From assembly GCF_017995835.1 (NCBI RefSeq), contig NZ_JAGOID010000002.1, forward strand, positions 1 to 64,000: a DNA stretch of 64,000 nucleotides. Direction: 5' to 3'. Under the pieces are notes generated by a model. That model saw only the letters and a list, made by a program, of their open reading frames with translations, was not told the origin of the DNA and searched no databases. Positions 36,061 to 45,383 of this stretch are shown here, in pieces. A program made the position numbers and the translations under genes. The stretch's first letter is position 1, and every line of letters begins with the position of its first letter. This stretch comes from Amaricoccus sp. GTDB taxonomy: Bacteria; Pseudomonadota; Alphaproteobacteria; Rhodobacterales; Rhodobacteraceae.

Positions 36061-39000
36061 ATGGAAAAGACCTTCGACGCCGCCGCCGAGGAGCCGCGGA
36101 TCAGCGCGCTGTGGCGCGAGGCCGGCGCCTTCGCGGCCGGCGCGCACGCGCGGCCGGGGGCGGACGCCTTTTCCATCCTGCTGCCGCCGCCGAACGTCAC
36201 CGGCAGCCTGCACATGGGCCATGCCTTCAACCACACGCTGATGGACATCCTGGCGCGCTGGAAGCGGATGCAGGGCTTCGACACGCTGTGGCAACCCGGC
36301 CTCGACCATGCCGGCATCGCCACGCAGATGGTCGTCGAGCGCGAGCTGGCGAAGGCCAAGGCGCCGGGTCGGCGCGAGATGGGGCGCGACGCCTTCGTCA
36401 GGAAGGTCTGGGAGTGGAAGGCGCAGTCGGGCGGCACGATCCTGCGCCAGTGCGAGCGGCTGGGAGACAGCTTCGACCTTTCGCGGAACGCCTTCACCAT
36501 GTCGGGCGCCCCGGCGGCGCCGGCGGGCGAGGAAGGCAACTTCCACGACGCGGTTCTGCGCGCCTTCGTCACGCTTTACGAGCGCGGGCTCATTTTCCGC
36601 GGCAAGCGTCTGGTCAACTGGGATCCACATTTCGAAACGGCGATTTCCGACCTCGAGGTCGAGCAGGTCGAGGAGATGGGCAGCCTCTGGCGCCTGCGTT
36701 ACCCGCTGGAAGGCGGCGCGACCTGCGAGCACCCGGTCGCCTTCGACGAGGACGGCAGGCCGACGGCGTTCGAGACGCGGGACTATCTCGTCGTCGCCAC
36801 CACCCGGCCGGAGACCATGCTCGGCGACACCGGCGTCGCGGTCCACCCCGATGACCCGCGCTATGCCCACCTCGTCGGCAGGACGGTGCGCCTGCCGCTG
36901 GTCGGGCGCTCCATCCCGATCGTCGCCGACGCCTACGCCGACCCCGAGAAGGGCACCGGCGCGGTGAAGATCACGCCGGCGCACGACTTCAACGACTGGG
37001 AGGTCGGCAAGCGCGCCGGGCTCGGCGCGATCAACGTCATGGACACCCGGGCGCGGATTGCGCTTCGCGACAACGCCGGGTTCTGGGCCGGCATCGACGG
37101 CGGCGACGAGCTCGCCGATCTCGACGGCATGGACCGCTACGAGGCGCGCGAGCTGATCGTCGCGCTGGCGAAGGACCAGGGCTGGCTCGACGGCATCGAC
37201 GCCGAGACCCACACCGTCCCGCACGGCGACCGCTCCAGGGTCGCGATCGAGCCGTTCCTGACGGACCAGTGGTACGTCGACGCCGAAAAGCTCGCCGGCC
37301 CGGCAATGGCGGCGGTGCGCGAGGGCCGCACCCGCATCCTGCCGGAAAGCCAGGAGAAGGTCTATTTCCACTGGCTCGAGAACATCGAGCCCTGGTGCAT
37401 CTCGCGCCAGCTCTGGTGGGGGCACCAGATCCCGGTGTGGTATGGCGACTGGGTGGATCCGCAGGGACGGCTGCAGCACGAGGCCGGGGGGGCAACCCCG
37501 CCGGCGGACGAGCCGCACGTTTTCGCCGAGCATGGGCGGCTGGTGCGCGCCTTCTGCGGCGCGAGCCGCGAGGCGGTGCGCGAGGACGCCGAGGCCTGGT
37601 ATCGCGCCCGCATGGGCGAGCGGGTCATCGTCCGCTTCGAGGGCGAGTCCGAGGACGTCGCCGGCGAGTTCCCCGAGGAGGCTGACGTCGCCTTCGTCAT
37701 GCTCCGGCGCGACCCCGACGTCCTCGACACCTGGTTCTCCTCCGGCATCTGGCCGATCGGCACGCTCGGCTGGCCCGAGGAGACCGACGACCTGCGCCGC
37801 TACTATCCGACCTCCGTTCTCGTCACCGGCTTCGACATCCTGTTCTTCTGGGTCGCCCGGATGATGATGATGCAGCTCGCGCTCGTCGGCGAGGTTCCGT
37901 TCCGCGATGTCTATGTCCACCCGCTCGTCCGCGACGAGAAGGGCAAGAAGATGTCGAAATCGCTCGGCAACGTGCTCGACCCGCTGGAGCTGATCGACGA
38001 GTACGGGGCGGACGCGGTGCGCTTCACGCTCGCGGCGATGGCGGCGATGGGGCGCGACCTCAAGCTCTCCCGGGACCGGATCGCGGGCTATCGCAACTTC
38101 GGCACCAAGCTCTGGAACGCCGCGCGCTTCGCCGAGATGAACGAGTGCCGGCCCGTGCCGGGCTTCGAGCCCACGGGCGTGCGGCTGACCGCCAACAAGT
38201 GGATCGTCGGCGAGACGGGGCGGCTGCGCGTCGCGCTCGACGCGGCGCTCGGGGAGTACCGCTTCAACGACGCCGCGGCGGCGCTCTATGGCCATGTCTG
38301 GGGCAAGGTCTGCGACTGGTACGTCGAGTTCGCCAAGCCGCTCCTCGCCGACCCGGAGACGGCGGCCGAGACGCGGGCGACCATGGCGTGGGCGCTGGAG
38401 CAGTGCCTCGTCATGCTGCATCCGATCATGCCCTTCGTCACCGAGGCGCTCTGGGGGCAGACGGCGGAGCGCGGGACCGTGCTCGCGCTCGGCGACTGGC
38501 CGACCTTCGGGGCGGAGATGATCGACGCGGAGGCCGACGCGGAGATGAACGCAGTGGTCGGGCTGGTCGACGAGATCCGTTCGGTGCGCGCCCAGATGCA
38601 CGTGCCGGCCGGCGCGAAGGTGACGCTCGTCACCGTCGAAACGGCGGAGCCGGCCTGGCTCGACCGCAACCGGGCGCTGGTGGCGCGGCTCGCGCGGATC
38701 GAGCGCTTCGAGACGGCGACCGAGGCGCCGAAGGGGGCCGTCACGGTCACGGTCGGCGGCTTCGCCTTCGCGATCCCGCTCGCGGGCGTGATCGACGTGG
38801 ACGCCGAGCGGGTGCGGCTGGCGAAGGCGATCGAGAAACAGGAGCGCGAGGCGGGCGGGTTGCGATCGAAGCTCGGGAACGCCGCCTTCATGGCGCGCGC
38901 GCCCGAGGAGGTGATCGACGAGGCCCGCGCCCGGTTGGAGGCGCTGGAGGAGGAGATCACGATCCTCGCCGCCGCCCGCGACCGGCTGGCGGGTTTGTAA
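36061..39000 (+). CDS. valS: Valyl-tRNA synthetase
   Basis: 979 residues, class I synthetase with editing domain. HIGH appears as HMGH (51-54) in [24 protein letters not shown] is at 630-634 in [11 protein letters not shown]. Between them lies the CP1 editing domain ([17 protein letters not shown]) and a ValS-typical long insertion. The C-terminal coiled-coil ([22 protein letters not shown]) contacts tRNA. The 253 bases upstream, divergent from atoE, contain a small hairpin (TCCGGG-CGAA-CCCGGA, 35945-35960) but no recognisable riboswitch. Confidence 0.97.
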   Translation: MEKTFDAAAEEPRISALWREAGAFAAGAHARPGADAFSILLPPPNVTGSLHMGHAFNHTLMDILARWKRMQGFDTLWQPGLDHAGIATQMVVERELAKAKAPGRREMGRDAFVRKVWEWKAQSGGTILRQCERLGDSFDLSRNAFTMSGAPAAPAGEEGNFHDAVLRAFVTLYERGLIFRGKRLVNWDPHFETAISDLEVEQVEEMGSLWRLRYPLEGGATCEHPVAFDEDGRPTAFETRDYLVVATTRPETMLGDTGVAVHPDDPRYAHLVGRTVRLPLVGRSIPIVADAYADPEKGTGAVKITPAHDFNDWEVGKRAGLGAINVMDTRARIALRDNAGFWAGIDGGDELADLDGMDRYEARELIVALAKDQGWLDGIDAETHTVPHGDRSRVAIEPFLTDQWYVDAEKLAGPAMAAVREGRTRILPESQEKVYFHWLENIEPWCISRQLWWGHQIPVWYGDWVDPQGRLQHEAGGATPPADEPHVFAEHGRLVRAFCGASREAVREDAEAWYRARMGERVIVRFEGESEDVAGEFPEEADVAFVMLRRDPDVLDTWFSSGIWPIGTLGWPEETDDLRRYYPTSVLVTGFDILFFWVARMMMMQLALVGEVPFRDVYVHPLVRDEKGKKMSKSLGNVLDPLELIDEYGADAVRFTLAAMAAMGRDLKLSRDRIAGYRNFGTKLWNAARFAEMNECRPVPGFEPTGVRLTANKWIVGETGRLRVALDAALGEYRFNDAAAALYGHVWGKVCDWYVEFAKPLLADPETAAETRATMAWALEQCLVMLHPIMPFVTEALWGQTAERGTVLALGDWPTFGAEMIDAEADAEMNAVVGLVDEIRSVRAQMHVPAGAKVTLVTVETAEPAWLDRNRALVARLARIERFETATEAPKGAVTVTVGGFAFAIPLAGVIDVDAERVRLAKAIEKQEREAGGLRSKLGNAAFMARAPEEVIDEARARLEALEEEITILAAARDRLAGL

Positions 39001-39459
39001 CGCCAATCGCCCTCCTGGCTCGAAAGCCACCTTCCCTAGGCGGCATCCATAGCGGCCGGAACGTTCTTGGTGGCTGGTCCTCGGAAGGGTTCCATCAGTC
39101 GCGGGCCGGTCTTGGTCTTGAGCGCATAGTGCGGGATGCCGAGATGCGCCAGGCCAGAACCTTGCGTGGACCAATCCATCACGGCGACCAGATAGAGGAA
39201 GCCCCGACACATCGGCAGGTAGGTGGTGTCGGCACACCAGACCCGACCCGGACGACCTGCCCGCAGCCCGCTCAGGCGGCCTGAAGTTCGCTCTGGCGTC
39301 ACGCGACCCGCCAACCCGCTTCCGATCTGATTGCAGGCCGCCTCGGCTCGCCGGACCGGCGGGGCGGGCGCACACCGCTGCCCGAACTGGCCGCCGGACC
39401 CCGAGACGGCGCTCGACATCGCCCCCCGTCGCGTCCGATAGTGGGATCGGGGTGTCACG
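39001..39459. other. 459-base gene-free spacer holding a transposase fragment
   Basis: Lies between valS and sdaA. The only recognisable content is an IS3-type fragment on the minus strand (39036-39300). The last 100 bases before sdaA show no hairpin or clear promoter. Confidence 0.6.
39036..39300 (-). mobile_element. IS3-family transposase (integrase core) remnant
   Basis: On the minus strand, RVWCADTTYLPMCRGFLYLVAVMDW (about 39165-39250) is the conserved start of the IS3-family DDE domain: WCADITY with the first catalytic Asp, followed by the FLYLVAVMDW strand. Immediately after, the sequence becomes unrelated (STQGSGLAHLGIPHYALK) and runs to a stop at 39036, so the rest of the transposase, including the other two catalytic residues, is gone. 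Upstream of the core nothing of orfA is seen. A decayed fragment, not a functional element. Confidence 0.7.
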
Positions 39460-40854
39460 ATGTTCCTGAGCGTCTTCGATATCTTCAAGGTCGGCGTCGG
39501 CCCCTCGTCCTCGCACACGATGGGTCCGATGATCGCGGCCGCGCGTTTCCTCGACGCCCTGCGCGACGGCGCCGATCGCATTCCCGGCTCCGGCGTCGCG
39601 GTCCGGGTGCAGGCGACGCTGCACGGCAGCCTCGCCTTCACCGGCAAGGGCCACGCCACCGACCGCGCCGTGATCCTCGGCCTTCTCGGCTTCGTCCCCG
39701 ACACGCTCGACCCCGAGGAGGCCGAGCGCCGCCTCGCCGCGCTGCGCGAGACCGGCCGCATCGACGTCCCCGGCGTGGGCGCGCTCGCCTTCGATCCGCA
39801 CAAGGGCGTGGTCTTCGACTATGGCCCGCCGCTCCCCGGCCACGCCAACGGCATGGTGCTCCGGGCCTTCGACGCCGCCGGCAACCTGCACCTGACCGAG
39901 ACCTACTATTCCGTCGGCGGCGGCTTCGTCCTGACCGAGCGCCAGCTCAGGACCGAGGCGCTGCGGGGCGACGACGCCCGGGTGGACCGCCCCTTTCCCT
40001 TCGCCACCGCCGCCGAGATGCTGGCGATGGGCGCGGCCTCCGGCCTCTCGATCGCCGCGATGAAGCGCGCCAACGAGACCGCCGGGGGCGCCGGGCCGAT
40101 CGACGCGGGCCTCGACCGGCTCTGGACGGTGATGGACGCCTGCATCGACCGCGGCCTCGCCACCGATGGCACGCTCCCCGGCGGCCTCAAGGTCCGCCGC
40201 CGCGCCCGGGCGATCCACCAGGCGCTCCTCGCCGAGCGCGGCAACAACGCCGCCCAGCCGCATGTCGTCAACGACTGGCTCTCGGTCTACGCCATGGCGG
40301 TGAACGAGGAGAACGCCGCCGGCGGCCAGGTCGTCACCGCGCCGACGAACGGCGCCGCCGGCGTCATCCCCGCCGTCATCCGCTACTACCGCGACCACTG
40401 CGTCGGCGCGACCCACGCGGGGGTCCACGACTTCCTGCTGACCGCCGCCGCCGTCGGCGGCATCATCAAGACCAACGCCTCGATCTCGGGCGCCGAGGTC
40501 GGGTGCCAGGGCGAGGTCGGCTCCGCCGCCGCCATGGCCGCCGCCGGCCTGTGCGCCGCGCTCGGCGGCTCGAACGCGCAGATCGAGAACGCCGCCGAGA
40601 TCGCGCTCGAGCATCACCTCGGCATGACCTGCGACCCGGTGAAGGGCCTCGTGCAGGTGCCCTGCATCGAGCGCAACGGGCTTGGCGCCATCAAGGCCGT
40701 CGCCGCCGCCTCTCTGGCGCTGCGCGGCGACGGCGTGCACGTCGTGCCGCTCGACGCCTGCATCGAGACGATGCGCCAGACCGGCCACGACATGAGCGTG
40801 AAGTACAAGGAAACCTCGACCGGCGGGCTCGCCGTCAACCTGCCGGAATGCTGA
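39460..40854 (+). CDS. sdaA: L-serine ammonia-lyase (serine dehydratase), iron-sulfur type
   Basis: 464 residues; deaminates L-serine to pyruvate using a [4Fe-4S] cluster rather than PLP. The beta domain begins [21 protein letters not shown], and the catalytic domain has [36 protein letters not shown] and [23 protein letters not shown]; the three Cys of GCQ, MTCD and VPC bind the cluster. The ASLALRG... [14 protein letters not shown] end is typical of the one-chain bacterial form. It is followed by the betaine importer genes, which fits the path glycine betaine to glycine to serine to pyruvate. Confidence 0.95.
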   Translation: MFLSVFDIFKVGVGPSSSHTMGPMIAAARFLDALRDGADRIPGSGVAVRVQATLHGSLAFTGKGHATDRAVILGLLGFVPDTLDPEEAERRLAALRETGRIDVPGVGALAFDPHKGVVFDYGPPLPGHANGMVLRAFDAAGNLHLTETYYSVGGGFVLTERQLRTEALRGDDARVDRPFPFATAAEMLAMGAASGLSIAAMKRANETAGGAGPIDAGLDRLWTVMDACIDRGLATDGTLPGGLKVRRRARAIHQALLAERGNNAAQPHVVNDWLSVYAMAVNEENAAGGQVVTAPTNGAAGVIPAVIRYYRDHCVGATHAGVHDFLLTAAAVGGIIKTNASISGAEVGCQGEVGSAAAMAAAGLCAALGGSNAQIENAAEIALEHHLGMTCDPVKGLVQVPCIERNGLGAIKAVAAASLALRGDGVHVVPLDACIETMRQTGHDMSVKYKETSTGGLAVNLPEC

Positions 40855-40943
40855 GCGCCGCCGCCCGCCCGGACGGAGAAGGCGGGTTTCGCCCCCAGGG
40901 GGTCGCCCGCGCCCATCCGCGGCCCGGCCCGGAGGCGCATCAA

Positions 40944-40965
40944 GGGGAGGCGCCGCCGCCTCCCC
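40944..40965 (+). terminator. Hairpin between sdaA and proX
   Basis: GGGGAGGCG (40944-40952) pairs with CGCCTCCCC (40957-40965), 9 bp perfect, loop CCGC, in the 197-base spacer. Might end the sdaA transcript; the proX promoter would then lie after it. Confidence 0.45.
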
Positions 40966-41051
40966 CGCACCCGCGGCCGAGCCGACGTGACGCAACGACA
41001 GACCGGCCCGAAGCCGGCCCCATTCAATCCTCCAGCAGGGAGACCTGACGC

Positions 41052-42050
41052 ATGAGACACCTCCTCACCACTTCGGCGCTCGCGATCGGCCTCGCCGCGA
41101 CAGCCTCGGCCGCATCGGCCCAGGAGTGCGGCGACGTGACCATCGCGAGCATGAACTGGCAGTCGGCCGAGGTGCTGGCGAACCTCGACGCCTTCATCCT
41201 CGAGCACGGCTTCGGCTGCGACGCGGAGATCACCATCGGCGACACCGTGCCCACCATCACCTCGATGGTCGAGAAGGGCGAACCCGACGTCGCGCCGGAG
41301 GGCTGGGTGGATCTCCTGCCCGAGATCGTGCAGGGCGGCATCGCCGACGGCAAGATCGTGTCGACCGGCGCCTCGCTCGCCGACGGCGGCGACCAGGGCT
41401 GGTGGATCCCCAAATACGTCGCCGACGCGAACCCCGAGATCAAGACCATCGCCGACGCGCTCGCCCATCCCGAGCTCTTCCCCGACGCCGAGGATCCGGG
41501 CAAGGGCGCCGTCGTCAACGGACCGCAGGGCTGGGGCGGCGCCAACGTGACGGGCCAGTTCTTCAGGGCCTACGGCGCGGCCGACAAGGGCTTCGTCCTC
41601 GTCGATCCGGGCTCGGCCGCCGGGCTCGACGGCTCGCTCGCCAAGGCCTACGAGCGCGGCGAGGGCTGGATGGGCTACTACTGGGCCCCGACCTCGCTGC
41701 TCGGCAAGTACGAGATGGTCAAGCTCGGCTTCGACGCGCCGCTCGACGAGGCGGAGTGGAAGCGCTGCAACTCCGTCCCGGACTGCCCGGACCCGAAGCT
41801 CAACACCTGGCCGGTCGACCGGGTCGAGACGCTCGTGACCACCGGGTTCGCCGAACGCGCCGGCCCGGTCATGGACTACTTCAAGGCCCGCCGCTGGGAC
41901 AATGCGACGGTCAACAAGCTGCTGGCCTGGATGACCGACAACCAGGCGACCGGCGAGGACGGCGCGCTCCACTTCCTGAATGAAAGCCCCGACGTCTGGA
42001 CCCAGTGGGTGAGCCCCGAGGTCGCCGAGAAGGTCAAGGCGGCGCTCTGA
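41052..42050 (+). CDS. proX: Glycine betaine/proline ABC transporter, periplasmic binding protein
   Basis: 332 residues. Signal peptide MRHLLTTSALAIGLAATASAASA; then an OpuAC/ProX-type binding domain (CGDVTIASMNWQSAEVLANLDAFILEHGFGCDAEIT, DVAPEGWVDLLPEIV, WGGANVTGQFFRAY, EGWMGYYWAPTSLLGKYEMVKL). Trp- and Tyr-rich stretches such as GDQGWWIPKY are expected to form the aromatic cage for quaternary amines. First gene of proXWV. An 11-bp hairpin follows it before proW, which commonly makes the binding protein more abundant than the membrane parts. Confidence 0.9.
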   Translation: MRHLLTTSALAIGLAATASAASAQECGDVTIASMNWQSAEVLANLDAFILEHGFGCDAEITIGDTVPTITSMVEKGEPDVAPEGWVDLLPEIVQGGIADGKIVSTGASLADGGDQGWWIPKYVADANPEIKTIADALAHPELFPDAEDPGKGAVVNGPQGWGGANVTGQFFRAYGAADKGFVLVDPGSAAGLDGSLAKAYERGEGWMGYYWAPTSLLGKYEMVKLGFDAPLDEAEWKRCNSVPDCPDPKLNTWPVDRVETLVTTGFAERAGPVMDYFKARRWDNATVNKLLAWMTDNQATGEDGALHFLNESPDVWTQWVSPEVAEKVKAAL

Positions 42051-42070
42051 GCGCCGCCCGCCGCGACGGA

Positions 42071-42096
42071 CCGCCCCGCCGGAGACGGCGGGGCGG
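42071..42096 (+). terminator. Intra-operon hairpin between proX and proW
   Basis: CCGCCCCGCCG (42071-42081) pairs over 11 bp with CGGCGGGGCGG (42086-42096), loop GAGA, a stable tetraloop of GNRA type. Likely a partial terminator or 3'-end stabiliser that sets expression of proX above proWV. Confidence 0.65.
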
Positions 42097-42138
42097 GGGA
42101 CGGCGGCCCCCCACCCGCAGGACGGCAGGGAGAGGACG

Positions 42139-43026
42139 ATGGACTGGCTGACCAGCTTCCCGCAAATGAACGACGCGCTGCTGCGCGATCTCAAGAAGAC
42201 GATCGACGACGGCTTTCGCGCCTTCACCCGCGCCTATGGCGACAGTATCGAGGCGTTCTTCGAACCGTTGCGCTGGTTCCTCGTCCAGTCCGAGCGGTTC
42301 ATGACCCAGACGCCCTGGCCGATCATCCTGATCCTCGTCGCGCTGATCGCCTGGGCCGCGAGCCGGAACTGGCGCGTGGTCGCCGGCGCGGTCGGCACGC
42401 TGGTGCTGATCGGCTATTTCGGCATGTGGGAGGACACGATGCGCACGATCTCGATGATCGTCGTCTGCACGGTGCTCTCGATCGCCGTCGGCATCCCGCT
42501 CGGGATCTGGATGGCGCGCTCCGACCGGGTTCGCGCTTTCGTCAACCCGATCCTCGACGTGATGCAGACGATGCCGAGCTTCGTCTACCTGATCCCCGTC
42601 GTCATGCTCCTCGGCATCGGCAAGGTGCCGGGCCTGATCGCGGTGGTGATCTATGCCCTGCCGCCGATGATCCGGCTGACCGACCTCGGCATCCGCCTCG
42701 TCGACCGCGACGTGATCGAGGCGGCCGACGCCTTCGGCGCCTCGTCCTGGCAGAAGCTCTGGACGGTGCAGCTGCCGCTGGCGCTGCCGACGATCATGAC
42801 GGGCGTGAACCAGACGATCATGATGGCGCTCGCCATGGTGGTGATCGCGGCGATGATCGGCGTGCAGGGCCTGGGCCAGCCGGTGCTGAAGGCGATCTCC
42901 AACCAGTATTTCACGCTCGGCATGTTCAACGGCCTCGCCATCGTCGGCATCGCCGTGATGTTCGACCGGGTGAGCCAGGCCTACGGCCGCCGGTTGCAGA
43001 GGCACCGGGAGGTGGTCCATGGCTGA
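42139..43026 (+). CDS. proW: Glycine betaine/proline ABC transporter permease
   Basis: 295 residues, six or seven membrane segments. An N-terminal soluble part of about 65 residues precedes the first helix, as in ProW. The permease signature is DRDVIEAADAFGASSWQKLWTVQLPLALPTIMTGVNQTIMMALAMVVIAAMIG, the classical ProW region, and VVCTVLSIAVGIPLGIWMARS and LDVMQTMPSFVYLIPVVMLLGIG are equally typical. It overlaps proV by eight bases. Confidence 0.93.
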   Translation: MDWLTSFPQMNDALLRDLKKTIDDGFRAFTRAYGDSIEAFFEPLRWFLVQSERFMTQTPWPIILILVALIAWAASRNWRVVAGAVGTLVLIGYFGMWEDTMRTISMIVVCTVLSIAVGIPLGIWMARSDRVRAFVNPILDVMQTMPSFVYLIPVVMLLGIGKVPGLIAVVIYALPPMIRLTDLGIRLVDRDVIEAADAFGASSWQKLWTVQLPLALPTIMTGVNQTIMMALAMVVIAAMIGVQGLGQPVLKAISNQYFTLGMFNGLAIVGIAVMFDRVSQAYGRRLQRHREVVHG

Positions 43027-44071
43027 GCCGCCGTCCGGCGGGACCGGGATCGAGATCCGCAACCTCTACAAGATCTTCGGCGCGAACGGTGCGGCCTATG
43101 TCGACGCGGTGCGCGCCGGAATGACCAAGGCCGAGCTGAACCGGCGGCACGCCCATGTCCTCGGCCTCGACGACATCAACATCTCGATGCCGGCCGGGTC
43201 GATCCAGGTGATCATGGGCCTGTCCGGCTCGGGCAAGTCGACGCTGATCCGCCACGTGAACCGGCTGATCGACCCGACCTTCGGGCAGGTGCTCGTCGGC
43301 GGGCAGGACGTGGTGGCGATGTCCCCGGACGAGCTGCGGGCGTTCCGCCGTCACCAGACCGCGATGGTGTTCCAGAAGTTCGCGCTGCTGCCGCACCGGA
43401 CCGTGCTCGACAACGCCGTCTACGGGCTGGAGGTGCAGGGCGCGCCGCGGGCCGAGCAGCGCGAGCGGGCGATGCGCTGGATCGAGCGGGTCGGCCTCAA
43501 TGGGTACGAGGACCGCTATCCCAACCAGCTCTCCGGCGGCATGCAGCAGCGCGTGGGGCTCGCCCGCGCGCTGACCAACGACGCGCCGATCCTGCTGATG
43601 GACGAGGCCTATTCGGCGCTCGATCCGCTGATCCGGGTGGACATGCAGACCGTGCTTCTCGATCTGCAAAAGGAGCTGCGCAAGACCATCGTCTTCATCA
43701 CCCACGACCTCGACGAGGCGCTGCGGCTCGGCGACCAGATCGCCATCCTGCGCGACGGGAGGGTGATCCAGCAGGGCACGAGCCAGGACATCGTGCTGCG
43801 CCCGGCCGACGACTACGTCGCGACCTTCGTGCGCGAGGTGAACCGCGGCCGGGTGATCCGCGTCGACGCGGTGATGGGCCCGCCCGACGCTTCCGCGCCC
43901 GCCGGCCCGCAGGTGGCTCCGGAGACGACGCTCGACGCAGCCGTCAAGCAGATGGTCTCGAACAGCGTCGACGCCATGTCGGTCGTCGGCGCGGACGGCC
44001 GCGTGATCGGCCGCCTCGACATGCCCCGCGCCATCGCCGCCATGGTCACCCCCGCAGCCGGCGGCGGCTGA
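43019..44071 (+). CDS. proV: Glycine betaine/proline ABC transporter ATP-binding protein
   Basis: 350 residues. Walker A GLSGSGKSTLIRH, Q-loop in TAMVFQKFALLPHRTVLDNAVYG, signature LSGGMQQRVGLARAL, Walker B ILLMDEAYSALDPL, switch His in FITHDLDEA. The N-terminal helix region before Walker A (NLYKIFGANGAAYVDAVRAGMTKAELNRR) is the long ProV start. At the C-terminus there is a shortened CBS-like piece (SVDAMSVVGADGRVIGRLDMPRAIAAMV), only one where ProV of enterobacteria has two, which may alter osmotic regulation. ATG 43019 lies inside the proW end. Confidence 0.93.
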   Translation: MAEPPSGGTGIEIRNLYKIFGANGAAYVDAVRAGMTKAELNRRHAHVLGLDDINISMPAGSIQVIMGLSGSGKSTLIRHVNRLIDPTFGQVLVGGQDVVAMSPDELRAFRRHQTAMVFQKFALLPHRTVLDNAVYGLEVQGAPRAEQRERAMRWIERVGLNGYEDRYPNQLSGGMQQRVGLARALTNDAPILLMDEAYSALDPLIRVDMQTVLLDLQKELRKTIVFITHDLDEALRLGDQIAILRDGRVIQQGTSQDIVLRPADDYVATFVREVNRGRVIRVDAVMGPPDASAPAGPQVAPETTLDAAVKQMVSNSVDAMSVVGADGRVIGRLDMPRAIAAMVTPAAGGG

Positions 44072-44107
44072 CGCGGCGGGCGTGTCCCTGCCCCGTCGCC
44101 GCCGCCT

Positions 44108-45220
44108 TCAGCCGATCAGCGTCAGCGACCGCTCGAAGCTCGTCAGCGACGTGGCGCCGCTCGCGGTCGCCAGGACGTCGTCCTCGATGCGCACGCCGAT
44201 GTCGCCCTCGCGATAGAGGCCCGGCTCGATGGTGAACACCATGCCGGCCTCGATCGGTTGCAGGTTGCCGACCATCACCTGCGGCGCCTCGTGGACGTCG
44301 AGGCCGAGGCCGTGGCCGGTCTTGTGCACCACGAGTTCGGCGAAGCCCGAGCCGCGCAGGCTCTCGGTGACGCGGCGGTCGAGCGCGTCGAGCGTCATCG
44401 GCGGGGCGGCGACGGTGCGCCCGACCTCGTTGGCGAGCCGCACCGCCTCGTAGATGTCGGCGTGCTCCGGGCGCGCGGCGCCGACGAAGACCGTGCGGGT
44501 GATGTCGGCCATGTAGCCGCCCCAGGCGGCGCCGTAGTCGATCAGCAGCGGCTGGCCGCGCTCCAGCCGGCGGTCCGGGCTCGCCGAGCCGTGCGGGTCG
44601 GCCGAGGCGGGTCCGGCGAGCACGATCGGCTCGAAGGACAGCCCGTCGGCGCCGGCGTCGAGCATCTCGGCGGCGAGGCGGCCGCGGAACGCCGTCTCGG
44701 TCATGCCGGCGGCCGCCACGCCCAGCGTCGCCGCGAGCGCCGCCTCGCTGATCGCGATCGCCCGGCGGAGCGCGTCGATCTCGGCTGCGTCCTTGAGGAG
44801 CCGCATCCCCGAGATCGCCGCCTGCGCATCGACGACGGCCGCCGCCGGCAGGGCCCGGCGCAGCGCCTCGGCCTCGAAGACCCGCATCCGCTGGCCCTCT
44901 ACCCCGATCCGCGCCGGCGCGATCCGCCTGGCCAGCGCCGCGAAGGCGTCCTCGTAGCCGTCGGCGTCCTGCCAGTAGGTCGTCTCCGCGTCGGGGGCGA
45001 CCGCCTGCCAGCGCGATCGCTCGAGAACCGGCATCACCGCGTGGACGAGCCCCTCGCTGGTCACCACGAACAGCGTCGGCCGCTCCATCAGGTGAAAGCT
45101 CGCACCCGTCAGGTAGTAGAAGTTCGCGCCGGGCACGATCGCCACGGCGTCGAGGCCCTCGTGCTCCATCGCCGCGCGAAGCCGCGCCAGCCGCTCCGCC
45201 TCGCGTCCCGTCCCGCCCAT
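44108..45220 (-). CDS. M24-family metallopeptidase (Xaa-Pro peptidase-like)
   Basis: 370 residues with an N-terminal creatinase-like domain and a pita-bread catalytic domain. All five metal ligands are present: Asp in LLIDYGAAWGGY, Asp in ADITRTVFVG, His in KTGHGLGLDVHEAP, Glu in MVFTIEPGLY and Glu in VRIEDDVLA. Family members cut Xaa-Pro bonds or, in the creatinase branch, hydrolyse creatine-like amidino compounds. The position between betaine and dipeptide importers suits proline-containing peptides, but this is only contextual. It is transcribed opposite to both neighbours and faces dppA across about 160 bases. Confidence 0.87.
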   Translation of the reverse strand: MGGTGREAERLARLRAAMEHEGLDAVAIVPGANFYYLTGASFHLMERPTLFVVTSEGLVHAVMPVLERSRWQAVAPDAETTYWQDADGYEDAFAALARRIAPARIGVEGQRMRVFEAEALRRALPAAAVVDAQAAISGMRLLKDAAEIDALRRAIAISEAALAATLGVAAAGMTETAFRGRLAAEMLDAGADGLSFEPIVLAGPASADPHGSASPDRRLERGQPLLIDYGAAWGGYMADITRTVFVGAARPEHADIYEAVRLANEVGRTVAAPPMTLDALDRRVTESLRGSGFAELVVHKTGHGLGLDVHEAPQVMVGNLQPIEAGMVFTIEPGLYREGDIGVRIEDDVLATASGATSLTSFERSLTLIG

Positions 45221-45383
45221 GTCCGCCTCCGCCCCTATTGCACGCCGAGCGTCTTATCACCTAACCTGATCCGGTCCACGGGGCGCCGAACGCCCCGCGC
45301 CCGGAGCGCCGCAGAGCGTGACCCGAGCGACAAGGGAGGCCCGGGCGATGAATGCGTCGTCCATTCCAAGGGGTAGGAAAGAG

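Noticed and set aside
35905..40995. A 1696-codon open frame on the minus strand spanning valS and sdaA
   Set aside because: It is antisense to two well supported genes and has the His/Arg/Ala-rich make-up of a high-GC shadow frame. It has no domain of its own except where it crosses the IS3 remnant.
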